NCBI RefSeq assembly: GCF_019800885.1
Contig: NZ_JAHVKE010000006.1
Span: 62,001-126,000 of the forward strand
Origin: Maritalea mobilis
GTDB lineage: Bacteria; Pseudomonadota; Alphaproteobacteria; Rhodobacterales; Rhodobacteraceae
Direction: 5' to 3'
DNA length: 64,000 nucleotides
The translations under genes were made by a program, and so were the position numbers. Shown here piece after piece: positions 46,068 to 54,899 of this stretch. The notes under the pieces were generated by a model. The model was not told where the DNA came from. It worked only from the letters and a program-made list of their open reading frames with translations, and searched no databases. Numbering within the stretch: the stretch's first letter is position 1; every line of letters starts with the position of its first letter.

Positions 46068-47114
46068 ATGACTGCCGATTCGCCCAACCGACCCCAGATT
46101 ACCCTCGAATACAGGCAAGAAGCCGAGCGCGAGATCCGGGCCTTTGTCCGCGACTGGACCGCGCGCGACGACCGGCTGGCTAGCCTGAGTTATCTCGCGA
46201 CCTTTGCCGTTTATTTCCTGACTCTTTGGGCCGCCGTGGCCTTGTGGCCGACATGGTGGCTGATCGCCCCGCTGGTCTTGATCAACGCCATGGCTGGCGT
46301 GCGGCTCTACGTGCTCCAGCATGATTGCGGGCATGGATCGCTGTTCACATCCAAGCATGCGAACGACCTTGCGGGGCATGCGCTTTCGGTTTTCACGCTG
46401 ACGCCCTACCGGGTGATGAAGCACAATCACAATCAGCACCACTCGCATCTGGGAAACCTGGATGAGCGTGACACGACCGAGATCCTGACGCTGACGGTTC
46501 GGGAATGGAATGAGGCCGGACCGTGGCGGCGCCTCTACTACCGGATCTACCGAAACCCGTTGATCATGATCCCGATCGGGGGGCTGTTTACCTACGTGCT
46601 CGCTTATCGCTGGCCGAAGAACGCGGGAACGGTCGATGCGCGCGGAGTTCTGCTGCACAACGCGGGTCTGGTCGCATGGGTCGCCCTGCTGTGGCTTCTG
46701 GGGGGCTGGCCAGCGATGGCGATCTACGCGGCCACCGTTTTCATTGCCGGCTGCATCGGCGTGTTCCTCGTCTACCTTCAGCACAATTTCGAGGACACGT
46801 GGTGGGACCGTAAACCCGATTTGAACCCGGCCCGGGCCGCGCTACAGGGGTCGTCTGCGCTCGATCTGGGATGGTGGTTCGACCTTGCCGTGGCGAACAT
46901 CACCTATCACGACATCCACCATTTCAACGCCAATATCCCCAGCTATCGCCTGCGGGCCTGCCACCGCGCCCTGCGCGAGAAATACGAGGTGCAGACCATC
47001 GGCTGGGCCGAGGCGCTGCGGTCCTTCACGCTGAAGCTCTGGGACGAGGAGCAGGAAAGACTGGTCCCCTTCCCGCGCGAGGCTCGACACCGGCCGGTGG
47101 TCAGCGGCGCATGA
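46068..47114 (+). CDS. Membrane fatty acid desaturase
   Basis: 348 aa. The three di-iron histidine boxes are present and in order: HDCGHGS (~residue 96), HNHNQHHSH (~132) and HDIHHFN (~285), between four predicted membrane helices (SYLATFAVYFLTLWAAVALW; WWLIAPLVLINAMAGV; GLVAWVALLWLLGG; AMAIYAATVFIAGCIGVF). This matches DesA-type acyl-lipid or acyl-CoA desaturases that introduce a double bond using oxygen and electron donors. An in-frame Met at 46038 is the alternative start. Confidence 0.92.
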   Translation: MTADSPNRPQITLEYRQEAEREIRAFVRDWTARDDRLASLSYLATFAVYFLTLWAAVALWPTWWLIAPLVLINAMAGVRLYVLQHDCGHGSLFTSKHANDLAGHALSVFTLTPYRVMKHNHNQHHSHLGNLDERDTTEILTLTVREWNEAGPWRRLYYRIYRNPLIMIPIGGLFTYVLAYRWPKNAGTVDARGVLLHNAGLVAWVALLWLLGGWPAMAIYAATVFIAGCIGVFLVYLQHNFEDTWWDRKPDLNPARAALQGSSALDLGWWFDLAVANITYHDIHHFNANIPSYRLRACHRALREKYEVQTIGWAEALRSFTLKLWDEEQERLVPFPREARHRPVVSGA

Positions 47115-47156
47115 TCTCCCGGCAATACCATGGATTTTGCCTCGGCTGCCCGGTCG

Positions 47157-47759
47157 TCAGCGCCGTCGCTTTCCTGCCAAAGTCTCTTCACGGGACGGGT
47201 CGAGATTGAGCCAGAGGCGGCCCTCCGAAAATCCACCGCGCACCAGGAACCCCGGCTGCCGGATTGACGGAAACTGGTCGGCCCAATCCCGGTAACGATC
47301 ATTCGTGACGACGCGGGCGTTCATGTCCTGCGCAGCCTGCAGAATCGTCGGGTCCGCCGGTTCGCCCTTGTTCACGACCATCACGCGATCACGCTTCAGC
47401 CCGAGGAGTTTCTCGAATTCCTGGTCATGCTGATAGCGCCCGGACAGCAGGTAGCCCGCATTCGCGTCGAAGATGACGCCCGGTGTGAAGCCAAGGCGCT
47501 TGAGATGTCGCACGACGTCCTGCACCGGTTCGATGCTTGGTTCTCCATTGGCCCAATGCATGACGTTGGAGCCGTCGATCACGATATACTTCGTCGCCCC
47601 CCCGGCATCGGGGCGTCCACGCCATGCCTTGAGGAGGAGGAAAAGGCTTGCGACAGCAGACGGAGCAGCGATCAGCAGTAGGTCAGAGAACTCGGGCACG
47701 AGGACCGCGGCCGCGACACCGGCCAGCGACAGGATCAGGAGGAAGAGCGGCACGATCAT
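47157..47759 (-). CDS. Membrane-anchored NYN/Zc3h12a-like ribonuclease
   Basis: 200 aa. Two N-terminal hydrophobic helices (IVPLFLLILSLAGVAAAVLV and DLLLIAAPSAVASLFLLL) lead into a PIN/NYN nuclease domain (~55-195): YIVIDGSNVMHW with the first catalytic Asp, PGVIFDANAGY, RVMVVNKGEPADPTIL, and VVTNDRYRDW with the late Asp pair. This is the layout of bacterial Zc3h12a-like RNases tethered to the inner membrane. Target RNA is unknown. Confidence 0.85.
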   Translation of the reverse strand: MIVPLFLLILSLAGVAAAVLVPEFSDLLLIAAPSAVASLFLLLKAWRGRPDAGGATKYIVIDGSNVMHWANGEPSIEPVQDVVRHLKRLGFTPGVIFDANAGYLLSGRYQHDQEFEKLLGLKRDRVMVVNKGEPADPTILQAAQDMNARVVTNDRYRDWADQFPSIRQPGFLVRGGFSEGRLWLNLDPSREETLAGKRRR

Positions 47760-47807
47760 GTGGAAGGCGTAGCGCAGGGCACGACCAGCGCCAAGCCGCT
47801 ATCCGCC

Positions 47808-48389
47808 TCAAGCCGCCACGGCCTTGCGGACCATGTCCCAATAGATGCCCTCGACCGCGGCGCGGTTCAGCCGTCCGCCTTCGCGATACCACGTGGTGAC
47901 GCCGGTCAGCATGGCGATCAGCGCCATCGTGGCGAGCTTGGTATCGGGCACCGCGAACACGCCGCTTTGTTGTCCCGCGCGCAGGATCGCCTCGAGCCGG
48001 TCCTCGTAGTCCCGACGCAGGCCCTCGATCACGGCGAAATTCTCGGGCGTGAGATTGCGCAATTCCATATAGGCGATGAAAACGAGTTCCGGCCGGTCGA
48101 GATGGAACCGGATGTGGTGGCGCACGAAATCCTCCAACTGATCCGTCGGCGGCGCATCGGGCGCCTGCCAGTCGGCCAGAAGCTCTTCCATGTGGTCGCG
48201 CATCAATTCGAACAGCAGCGCCTGCTTGTCGGGCGTGTAGAGATAAAGCGCGCCGGCCTGCACCCCGACCTCGGCCGCGATCTGGCGCATCGAGACGGCG
48301 GCAAACCCGTGCCGCGCGAACAGGCGCAGCGCCGCGTCGCGCACCTTGGGGCCGGTGATATCGGCGTGAGAGCCCTGTTTTCGTGCCAT
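47808..48389 (-). CDS. TetR family transcriptional regulator
   Basis: 193 aa. HTH: ALRLFARHGFAAVSMRQIAAEVGVQAGALYLYTPDKQALL (residues ~17-57), followed by a TetR C-terminal ligand domain of the YcdC/AcrR-like type. Start at 48389 (MARKQGSHADITGPKVRDAA); the longer frame to 48485 is unsupported. A perfect palindrome lies 16 bp upstream and probably is its autoregulatory operator. Target genes are unclear; the nearest divergent gene encodes the small lipoprotein at 48505. Confidence 0.9.
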   Translation of the reverse strand: MARKQGSHADITGPKVRDAALRLFARHGFAAVSMRQIAAEVGVQAGALYLYTPDKQALLFELMRDHMEELLADWQAPDAPPTDQLEDFVRHHIRFHLDRPELVFIAYMELRNLTPENFAVIEGLRRDYEDRLEAILRAGQQSGVFAVPDTKLATMALIAMLTGVTTWYREGGRLNRAAVEGIYWDMVRKAVAA

Positions 48390-48404
48390 GTCCACCAGAT
48401 TATC

Positions 48405-48418
48405 TGAACATACGTTCA
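48405..48418. promoter_or_regulatory. Candidate TetR operator, perfect palindrome TGAACATACGTTCA
   Basis: TGAAC-ATAC-GTTCA gives two perfect 5-bp half-sites. Read toward the TetR gene it is followed at once by GATAAT, a good -10 element, so a bound repressor would block the promoter. Position and symmetry both suggest autorepression. Confidence 0.6.
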
Positions 48419-48504
48419 ATTCAACTGTCGAAGGCGACCGGAAAGCGCCGCCGCATCGCCTTGCGTGCTGGACTTGCGCGGGCACATGGGGTTACCTCTG
48501 GCGC

Positions 48505-48771
48505 ATGCGACGCCGCTTGCCCCTTGCCCTCTCGACCGCCGCCGCGCTTGCGCTTGCGGCCTGTTCCAGTGGCATGCCCGATCTCGACTCGCGGCTGACG
48601 GAGGCATCGCGCAACGCGCCCTACCCCGAATTGGTGCCGCTTGGCCCGCTTCTGGCCCAGGTCGACGCCCTTTTGCCGCGCAGCGCGGCCGCCGAGGGGC
48701 AAAGCCTCGAGTCGCGCGCAGCAGACCTGCGCCGCCGGGCCGCGCAACTCCGCCGCATGTCGATCTCCTGA
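48505..48771 (+). CDS. Small lipoprotein, hypothetical
   Basis: 88 aa. Basic n-region and hydrophobic core (MRRRLPLALSTAAALALAAC) end in an LAAC lipobox, so Cys20 is the predicted lipidated residue. The mature part is 69 aa and helical, ending in an Arg-rich segment (SRAADLRRRAAQLRRM). No family recognised. An in-frame extension to 48388 is rejected because the signal peptide must be N-terminal. Confidence 0.8.
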   Translation: MRRRLPLALSTAAALALAACSSGMPDLDSRLTEASRNAPYPELVPLGPLLAQVDALLPRSAAAEGQSLESRAADLRRRAAQLRRMSIS

Positions 48772-48856
48772 TCCGAGACAGCCTCGCGTTGAACCCGCCG
48801 CGCGAAGCGGCTAACAGATGCGGGATCGTGCCTGTCTGATATTCCGGAGACCCCAC

Positions 48857-50143
48857 ATGACCGACCCTATCCGCCTTGGCATCGCGGGGCTTGGCACCGT
48901 GGGCGCGGGCGTCGTGAAAATCGTGCAGCGACAAGCCGACCTGCTGGCCGCGCGCTGCGGACGCCCGATCGAGGTCAGCGCGGTATCCGCGCGGTCGCGC
49001 GACAAGGATCGCGGCGTCTCGCTCAAGGCCTACGCGTGGGAGGATGACCCGGTCGCCCTCGCCCGCCGTGACGATGTCGATGTCTTCGTCGAATTGATGG
49101 GCGGCTCGGATGGCCCTGCCAAGGCCGCAACCGAGGCCGCGCTAGCCGCTGGCAAGCATGTGGTCACGGCAAACAAGGCGCTTCTGGCGCATCACGGGCA
49201 GGCCATGGCCGAAGCGGCCGAAGCCGCGGGCGTCGCCCTGCGCTACGAGGCGGCGGTGGCTGGCGGCATTCCCGTCATCAAGGCCCTGCACGAGGGGCTG
49301 GCCGGCAACGCCATCACCCGCGTGATGGGCGTGATGAACGGCACCTGCAACTACATCCTGACCCGGATGGAACTGGCCGGCCTCACCTACGAGGAGGCTT
49401 TTGCCGAGGCCGACGGGCTTGGCTACCTCGAGGCGGACCCGGAACTGGACGTGGGCGGCATCGACGCGGGACACAAGTTGTCGATCCTCGCCTCCATCGC
49501 GTTCGGCACGCAGGTCGCCTTCGACGACATGACGCTGGAAGGCATCGGTCGCATTTCCATCGACGATATCCGGCAGGCGGGCGATCTCGGCTACAAGATC
49601 AAGCTCTTGGGCGTGGCGCAGATGACCGGCCGAGGGCTGGAACAGCGCATGACCCCCTGCCTCGTGCCCGCGACGTCGCCCATCGGGCAATTGGTCGGCG
49701 GCACGAACATGGTCGTGATCGAAGGCGACGCGGTCGAGCAGATCGTGCTGCGCGGCCCTGGCGCGGGCGAAGGCCCGACCGCCAGCGCCGTGATGGGCGA
49801 TGTCTGCGATATCGCGCGCGGGATCGTCCTGCCGGTCTTCGGCCAGCCGGCGACAAGCCTGAAACACGCGCCCGCCGCAACCGCCGAGGCACCGGAGAGC
49901 TATTACCTGCGGATGGAGCTTCTGGACAAACCCGGGGCGCTGGCCAAGGTGGCGACCGTTCTGGGCAATAACGGCATCTCGATCGACCGCATGCGCCAAT
50001 ACGATCATTCCGGCGAGAACGCGCCGGTTCTGATCGTCACGCACAAGACCGCGCGGGGCGATCTGGACGCGGCCCTGTCCGCCTTGCCCGGCACCGGCGT
50101 GATGGTCGGCGAGCCTGTGGCGTTGCGCATCGTCGACCTCTGA
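48857..50143 (+). CDS. hom: Homoserine dehydrogenase
   Basis: 428 aa with C-terminal ACT domain. The NAD(P) fold begins RLGIAGLGTVGAGVVKIV; VVTANKALLAHHG holds the catalytic Lys; GGIPVIKALHEGLAGN and GVMNGTCNYIL plus EADPELDVGGIDAGHKL bind substrate and metal. The ACT domain (~350-428, YYLRMELLDKPGALAKVA) allows feedback by threonine. Converts aspartate semialdehyde to homoserine. The ceramidase-like gene starts 4 bases after its stop. Confidence 0.96.
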   Translation: MTDPIRLGIAGLGTVGAGVVKIVQRQADLLAARCGRPIEVSAVSARSRDKDRGVSLKAYAWEDDPVALARRDDVDVFVELMGGSDGPAKAATEAALAAGKHVVTANKALLAHHGQAMAEAAEAAGVALRYEAAVAGGIPVIKALHEGLAGNAITRVMGVMNGTCNYILTRMELAGLTYEEAFAEADGLGYLEADPELDVGGIDAGHKLSILASIAFGTQVAFDDMTLEGIGRISIDDIRQAGDLGYKIKLLGVAQMTGRGLEQRMTPCLVPATSPIGQLVGGTNMVVIEGDAVEQIVLRGPGAGEGPTASAVMGDVCDIARGIVLPVFGQPATSLKHAPAATAEAPESYYLRMELLDKPGALAKVATVLGNNGISIDRMRQYDHSGENAPVLIVTHKTARGDLDAALSALPGTGVMVGEPVALRIVDL

Positions 50144-50147
50144 GGCG

Positions 50148-50834
50148 ATGGATTGGCTGGCCCCTGTCGACATCTACTGTGAACGGGTCGGCGCGGAGTT
50201 CTGGGCCGAGCCTTGGAATGCATGGTCGAACCTTGCCTTCATCGCGGCGGCGATCTGGGGCGGGGTGACGGCGGCACGGCTTGGCATCCGCCACTGGGTG
50301 GCATGGCTGCTGATCGTACTGGCCGGGCTGATCGGGGTTGGATCCTTCCTGTTTCACACCTTTGCCAACACCTGGTCCGCGCTGGCCGATGTTGTCCCGA
50401 TCTGGGCATTCGTCGCGACCTTCGTCCTGGCCGGGATGCGCTATATCGGCGGTATGCCGCCAGCGCGGGTGGCCGGTGTCTCGCTGGCCGTCGTGACGGT
50501 GGCCGTGCTGATCGCGCGTCTGGCAATGGGCGAGGGCAGCACCGAGCCTGCCGGGCCGGACCCTTTGAACGGCTCGGCGCAATACGCCCCCGCGCTCTTG
50601 GCGCTAGCGACCTTTACCCTCCTCACTTGGCGGTGGAGCCATCCCGCCGCGCCCTGGCTTTTGGCTGCGACGGGCGTGTTCGTTCTGTCGCTGATCCTGC
50701 GCACCGTTGACCGCGATTTATGCGAAGCACTGCCGCTTGGCACGCATTTCCTGTGGCATGTGCTGAACGGGGTGATGATCGGCCTGCTTCTCCAGATGCT
50801 GCTGCGCACCGGGGGACTGGCGCGGCTACGTTAG
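50148..50834 (+). CDS. CREST-superfamily membrane hydrolase (ceramidase-like)
   Basis: 228 aa with about seven membrane helices. The N-terminal DIYCERVGAEFWAEPWNAWSN is the alkaline ceramidase-family signature. The CREST zinc motifs are complete: S-x3-H (Ser66, His70 in SFLFH), an Asp in WSALADVVP, and H-x3-H (His200, His204 in HFLWH). Family members hydrolyse amide or ester bonds in lipids or act as receptors. Bacterial members are uncharacterised or act on sphingolipid-like or aminolipid substrates. It lies 4 bases downstream of hom, so it is likely co-transcribed. Confidence 0.88.
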   Translation: MDWLAPVDIYCERVGAEFWAEPWNAWSNLAFIAAAIWGGVTAARLGIRHWVAWLLIVLAGLIGVGSFLFHTFANTWSALADVVPIWAFVATFVLAGMRYIGGMPPARVAGVSLAVVTVAVLIARLAMGEGSTEPAGPDPLNGSAQYAPALLALATFTLLTWRWSHPAAPWLLAATGVFVLSLILRTVDRDLCEALPLGTHFLWHVLNGVMIGLLLQMLLRTGGLARLR

Positions 50835-50907
50835 CGCACCCATCCTTGCCCCTTTGCGCCCCGGCGGGTAAGTCCGAGGCCAAGCCCGTTTCATGCAAGG
50901 ATATCCC

Positions 50908-51873
50908 ATGTCGCACCCCGTAGATTTCAACGACCGCATGTTGTCGCTGGGCCTTGCCCGCGTGTCGGAGGCCGCCGCCATCGCCTCGGCCGACTGGGTC
51001 GGGCGCGGCGATGAGAAGGCCGCGGACCAGGCTGCCGTGAACGCCATGCGGGAACAGTTGAACAAGCTGGAGATCGAGGGCGTCGTCGTCATCGGCGAAG
51101 GCGAACGCGACGAGGCGCCGATGCTTTATATCGGGGAAGAAGTCGGCGCCGGGGACGGCCCGGCGGTGGATATCGCGCTGGACCCGCTGGAAGGCACCAC
51201 ACTCACGGCCAAGGACATGCCGAACGCGCTGACCGTCATCGCCATGGGCCCGCGCGGCACGATGCTGCATGCGCCCGACGTCTACATGGACAAGCTGGCC
51301 ATCGGCCCGGGATATCCCGAGGGTGTGGTCAGCCTCGACATGTCGCCCGCCGACCGGGTCCGCGCATTGGCCGAGGCACGCGGCTGCGCCGCCGCCGACA
51401 TCACCGTTTGCGTGCTGGAGCGTCCGCGCCACGCCGACATGATCGCCGAGATCCGCGAAACCGGCGCCGCGATCCGCATGATCACCGATGGTGACGTGGC
51501 GGGCGTGATCCATTGCGCCGAGGCCGAGATCACCGGCATCGACATGTACATGGGCCAAGGCGGCGCGCCCGAGGGCGTTCTGGCCGCCGCCGCGCTGAAA
51601 TGCATGGGCGGGCAGATGTGGGGCCGACTGTTGTTCCGCAACGATGACGAACGTGGCCGCGCCGCCAAGGCGGGCATCACCGACCTCGACAAGGTCTACA
51701 CGCGCGACGAGATGGTGACCGATAACGTGATCTTCGCTGCGACCGGCGTGACGGATGGCTCAATCCTGCCGGGGATCAAGCGCGAACCCACGCACCTGAC
51801 GACCGAAACCATCCTCATGCGGTCCAAGACCGGGTCCGTCCGGCGCATGGTCTATCGCAACCCCAAGCGCTGA
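50908..51873 (+). CDS. glpX: Class II fructose-1,6-bisphosphatase
   Basis: 321 aa. GlpX/Li-sensitive phosphatase fold: VVVIGEGERDEAPMLYIGEEVG and VDIALDPLEGTTLTA hold metal ligands, and GGAPEGVLAAAALKCMGG is conserved. Dephosphorylates fructose 1,6-bisphosphate in gluconeogenesis. The start at 50908 (MSHPVDFNDRMLSLGLARV) has AAGGA spacing; 50893 is an in-frame alternative. Typical location between hom and recJ for this group. Confidence 0.96.
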   Translation: MSHPVDFNDRMLSLGLARVSEAAAIASADWVGRGDEKAADQAAVNAMREQLNKLEIEGVVVIGEGERDEAPMLYIGEEVGAGDGPAVDIALDPLEGTTLTAKDMPNALTVIAMGPRGTMLHAPDVYMDKLAIGPGYPEGVVSLDMSPADRVRALAEARGCAAADITVCVLERPRHADMIAEIRETGAAIRMITDGDVAGVIHCAEAEITGIDMYMGQGGAPEGVLAAAALKCMGGQMWGRLLFRNDDERGRAAKAGITDLDKVYTRDEMVTDNVIFAATGVTDGSILPGIKREPTHLTTETILMRSKTGSVRRMVYRNPKR

Positions 51874-51876
51874 GGC

Positions 51877-52431
51877 ATGGCGGCGACGCTGATCCTGATC
51901 GACATCCAGAGCGGGTTCGATGCGCCCGGCTGGGGCGCGCGCAACAATCCCGAAGCCGAGGCGCGCGCCGGCGCCCTCCTGGCCCATTGGCGAAAGGCGG
52001 GCGCGCCGCTGGTGCATGTCGCCCATCGCTCGGTCGAACCCGGCAGCCCTCTGTCGGGCGACGGGGTGGCCTTCAAGCCGGAGGTCAAACCGCTGCCCGG
52101 CGAAGTCGTCTTTGAAAAGCGGGTGAACAGCGCCTTCATCGGCACACCACTCGACGGGCACCTGCGGGGGCTTGGCGCGCGCGATCTGGTGATCTGCGGA
52201 CTGACCACGCCTCACTGCGTCTCGACCACCTGCCGGATGGCGGCCAACCTCGGCTTCTCCGTGCGGTTGGTGCATGACGCCTGCGCGGCCTTTAGCGGGA
52301 ATGCGGATACAGGCTGGTCCGACCTGCCGCCATTGAGTGCCGAGGAGATCCACGTCAGCGCGATCTCCCACCTGCATGGCGAGTTCGTCGACGCCGTATC
52401 GACGGAGCGCCTGCTGGAGCACGCGCCATGA
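51877..52431 (+). CDS. Cysteine hydrolase of the isochorismatase superfamily
   Basis: 184 aa. The catalytic triad is visible: Asp9 in ILIDIQSGF, Lys in FEKRVNSAF (~81) and Cys in GLTTPHCVSTTCRMAANLG (~110). Members hydrolyse amides or vinyl ethers such as nicotinamide, isochorismate or N-carbamoyl compounds. Starts 3 bases after glpX and its stop overlaps recJ by four bases, so all three are coupled. Substrate unknown. Confidence 0.88.
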   Translation: MAATLILIDIQSGFDAPGWGARNNPEAEARAGALLAHWRKAGAPLVHVAHRSVEPGSPLSGDGVAFKPEVKPLPGEVVFEKRVNSAFIGTPLDGHLRGLGARDLVICGLTTPHCVSTTCRMAANLGFSVRLVHDACAAFSGNADTGWSDLPPLSAEEIHVSAISHLHGEFVDAVSTERLLEHAP

Positions 52432-54170
52432 CCGCATTCCTTGGCGTGACGGAGTCCCTCACCGGTCGGCGCTGGATTGGCCCCGGCGTCGAGACCGAAC
52501 GCCTCGCCGCCGCGCTGACCCAGGGCGCAGGATTGGAGCCGCCCGTCGCCGCCGTATTGGCGCAACGCGGCGTGACGCCCGAGGAGGCCGCGGGTTTCCT
52601 CGCCCCCGCGTTACGCGATCTGCTTCCCGACCCCATGGTGCTGAAAGACATGGACCCGGCGGCAAAGCGGCTTTTGGCCGCCCTGCGCCGGCGCGAACGC
52701 ATCGCGATCTTCGCGGATTACGACGTCGATGGCGGCTCCTCCGCCGCGCTCCTGATCTGCTGGCTGCGCGAGATGGGGATTGAGGCGACCCTCTACGTGC
52801 CCGACCGCATCGACGAAGGCTACGGCCCGAACGACGCGGCGATGGAGGCGCTGGCCCGCGACCACGACCTCGTCGTCTGCGTCGATTGCGGAACGCTGTC
52901 ACACGGGCCCATCGCGGCGGCCAAGGGGGCGGATGTGATCGTGCTGGACCATCATCTTGCCGCCGCCGACCTGCCCGAGTGCGTTGCTGTCGTGAACCCG
53001 AACCGGCAGGACGAAACGGGGGAGTTGGCCCATCTCTGCGCGGCGGCTGTCGTCTTCCTCGTGCTGGTCGAGTTGAACCGCCGCCTGCGCGAGGCTGGCG
53101 TGAAAGGCCCCGACCTGATGGCGATGCTGGACCTCGTGGCGCTGGCCACCGTGGCTGATGTCGCCCCACTGACCGGGGTGAACCGGGCCTTCGTGCGGCA
53201 GGGCCTCGTGGTCATGGGCCGACGGCAGCGGCCCGGGTTGGTGGCCCTGTCGGACGTGGCGCGGCTGGACCGCCCGCCGGCCAGCTATCACCTGGGCTTC
53301 GTCCTGGGGCCGCGGGTGAATGCAGGGGGGCGGATCGGGCAGGCCGATCTGGGCGCGCGGCTTCTCTCGACGGCGGATGCGGGCGAGGCCGCGGCGCTGG
53401 CCAAACGACTGGATGACCTCAACACCGACCGGCGCGAGATCGAGGCGCGGGTGCGCGAGGCCGCGCTGGCGCAAGCGGCGGAACGCGGCCTCGACGCACC
53501 ACTGGTCTGGGCGGCGGAAGACGGCTGGCACCCCGGCGTGGTGGGGATCGTCGCAAGCCGCCTGAAAGAGCACACGCACCGCCCCGCCATCGTGATCGGC
53601 TTCGACGGGGACGAGGGCAAGGGATCTGGCCGCTCGGTCTCGGGGGTGGACCTCGGCGCATCGATCCAACGCCTTGCGGCCGAGGGGCTGATCGAGAAGG
53701 GCGGCGGACACAAGATGGCGGCGGGCCTGTCGCTGACCCGGGCACAGCTGGAACCGGCGATGGCGCGCTTGAGCGAGTTGCTGGCCAAGCAGGGGGCGGG
53801 CACGGGCGGCGCGGGGGACCTGCGACTCGACGGCGTGATGATGCCCGGAGCCGCCAGCCCCGAGTTGATCGAGAAGATCGAGGCCGCAGGCCCCTACGGC
53901 GCGGCGGCCCCTGCCCCGCGCTTCGTCTTCCCCTCCATGCGCATCCGCATGACGCGCCCCGTGGGCGACGGTCACCTCAAGCTGGCCTTCACCGATGGCG
54001 GCACCGGCAGCATCGATGCGATCTGCTTCGACGCGCAGCGCCTCGGCCTCGACGCGCTGCAAGCCCACCAGGGCCGCCCGGTCCACCTGGCGGGCCGGGT
54101 CGAGCTCAATCACTGGAACGGTCGCGCCCGGGTTCAGCTGCGGCTGGAAGACGCCGCATGGGCCGAATGA
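52428..54170 (+). CDS. recJ: Single-stranded-DNA-specific exonuclease RecJ
   Basis: 580 aa. DHH-family nuclease degrading single-stranded DNA 5' to 3' in recombination and repair. Motifs: IFADYDVDGGSSAALL, CVDCGTLSHGPIAAAKGADVIVLDHHLAAADLPE (DHH), RVNAGGRIG, and GWHPGVVGIVASRLKE with the DHHA1 GGGHKMAAGLSL; the OB-fold is at the C-terminus. Start at 52428 (MTAFLGVTESLTGRRWIGPG) overlaps the upstream stop (ATGA). It is the last gene before tRNA-Glu and the integrated island. Confidence 0.95.
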   Translation: MTAFLGVTESLTGRRWIGPGVETERLAAALTQGAGLEPPVAAVLAQRGVTPEEAAGFLAPALRDLLPDPMVLKDMDPAAKRLLAALRRRERIAIFADYDVDGGSSAALLICWLREMGIEATLYVPDRIDEGYGPNDAAMEALARDHDLVVCVDCGTLSHGPIAAAKGADVIVLDHHLAAADLPECVAVVNPNRQDETGELAHLCAAAVVFLVLVELNRRLREAGVKGPDLMAMLDLVALATVADVAPLTGVNRAFVRQGLVVMGRRQRPGLVALSDVARLDRPPASYHLGFVLGPRVNAGGRIGQADLGARLLSTADAGEAAALAKRLDDLNTDRREIEARVREAALAQAAERGLDAPLVWAAEDGWHPGVVGIVASRLKEHTHRPAIVIGFDGDEGKGSGRSVSGVDLGASIQRLAAEGLIEKGGGHKMAAGLSLTRAQLEPAMARLSELLAKQGAGTGGAGDLRLDGVMMPGAASPELIEKIEAAGPYGAAAPAPRFVFPSMRIRMTRPVGDGHLKLAFTDGGTGSIDAICFDAQRLGLDALQAHQGRPVHLAGRVELNHWNGRARVQLRLEDAAWAE

Positions 54171-54246
54171 AAAATACGTCGCCAGGACGAAAGAATCCTC
54201 TTGAACCCCCCGCGCGGTTTTTCTAAACACCGCGCACGCCAAGCGT

Positions 54247-54321
54247 GGCCCGTTCGTCTATCGGTTAGGACGCCAGGTTTTCAACCTGGAAAGAGGGGTT
54301 CGATTCCCCTACGGGCTGCCA
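54247..54321 (+). tRNA. tRNA-Glu (anticodon TTC), integration site of the island
   Basis: 75 nt with encoded CCA (54319-54321). Acceptor GGCCCGT pairs with ACGGGCT (first pair G-T, as in many alphaproteobacterial tRNA-Glu). Anticodon arm CCAGG-TTTTCAA-CCTGG places TTC at 34-36. The T arm and acceptor 3' strand are repeated in part at 62764-62779, marking it as the attachment site. The gene is intact after integration. Confidence 0.97.
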
Positions 54322-54322
54322 C
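54307..54322. repeat. attL, 16-bp att core in tRNA-Glu
   Basis: CCCTACGGGCTGCCAC, the 3' end of tRNA-Glu plus one base past CCA. It is repeated exactly at 62764-62779 and marks the left boundary of the island. Confidence 0.9.
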
Positions 54323-54377
54323 CAAAATCCTGTAAGATTCTGGTTTAACTGATATTTTCCGTATTATTCGGAACGCC

Positions 54378-54398
54378 ATCCCCCACAAGATCCCCCAC
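54378..54398. repeat. Candidate integrase arm-site pair, left end
   Basis: ATCCCCCAC occurs twice in direct orientation with 12-bp period (54378-54386 and 54390-54398). A matching pair with the same period lies at the right end, beside the integrase start. Paired arm repeats of this kind are typical of tyrosine integrase attachment sites. Confidence 0.55.
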
Positions 54399-54445
54399 CC
54401 TGACGGAGACTGCCCCGGAATTCGCCGGAAAGCCGGAACGTGCCG

Positions 54446-54730
54446 TCAGCCGTTCCACCGCCGAGCGACACGCGCTGCACGCCGATCCCGAGCAGCCTTC
54501 TTCCGACACGACTCCCGGCAATAGAGCGCGTCAGCCCGCAGATGGTCAGGAAGGTCATCGCCACACCAGCGGCAACGCCACGTCCCCGAGCGCAGGCGGC
54601 GCAGGATGGCCAAGGCCCGCTTGCGACGGTTCCCGCCGTTCCCGGTCCAGTCGTATGCCTGCCAGCAAACGCGTGCTGAGCCGGGGCGGTCATCATCTAT
54701 CCAAAGGCAGTTCGGGTCAGGTCCAGGCAT
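54446..54730 (-). CDS. Small zinc-ribbon protein of the island
   Basis: 94 aa. The N-terminal half has no recognisable features; the C-terminal half carries CRWCGDDLPDHLRADALYCRESCRKKAARDRR, a CxxC...CxxxC zinc site followed by a basic Arg/Ala tail. This Cys pattern (CxxCG, then a DAxYCxxxCR) is common in small proteins of Rhodobacterales prophages and islands. Likely nucleic-acid binding; precise role unknown. It is the gene nearest tRNA-Glu and points toward it. Confidence 0.75.
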   Translation of the reverse strand: MPGPDPNCLWIDDDRPGSARVCWQAYDWTGNGGNRRKRALAILRRLRSGTWRCRWCGDDLPDHLRADALYCRESCRKKAARDRRAARVARRWNG

Positions 54731-54899
54731 GGTGCAGATTCAGGTTTTGTCAGGTTCTAAGCTGTATGGATTTAAACACCCATAGGCGGGTCAAGTGCTT
54801 GTTCTGTCGCCAAATCTCGATTTTGTGGACGGGCACAAAAGGTTGCGCGCGCCGGTACTTTGGCACCGGGCCTCTAACTTCCGCCTACCCCTAGGCATT

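Noticed and set aside
54212..54235. GCGCGGT/ACCGCGC hairpin after recJ as terminator
   Set aside because: The T run lies in the loop rather than after the stem, so it does not have terminator form.
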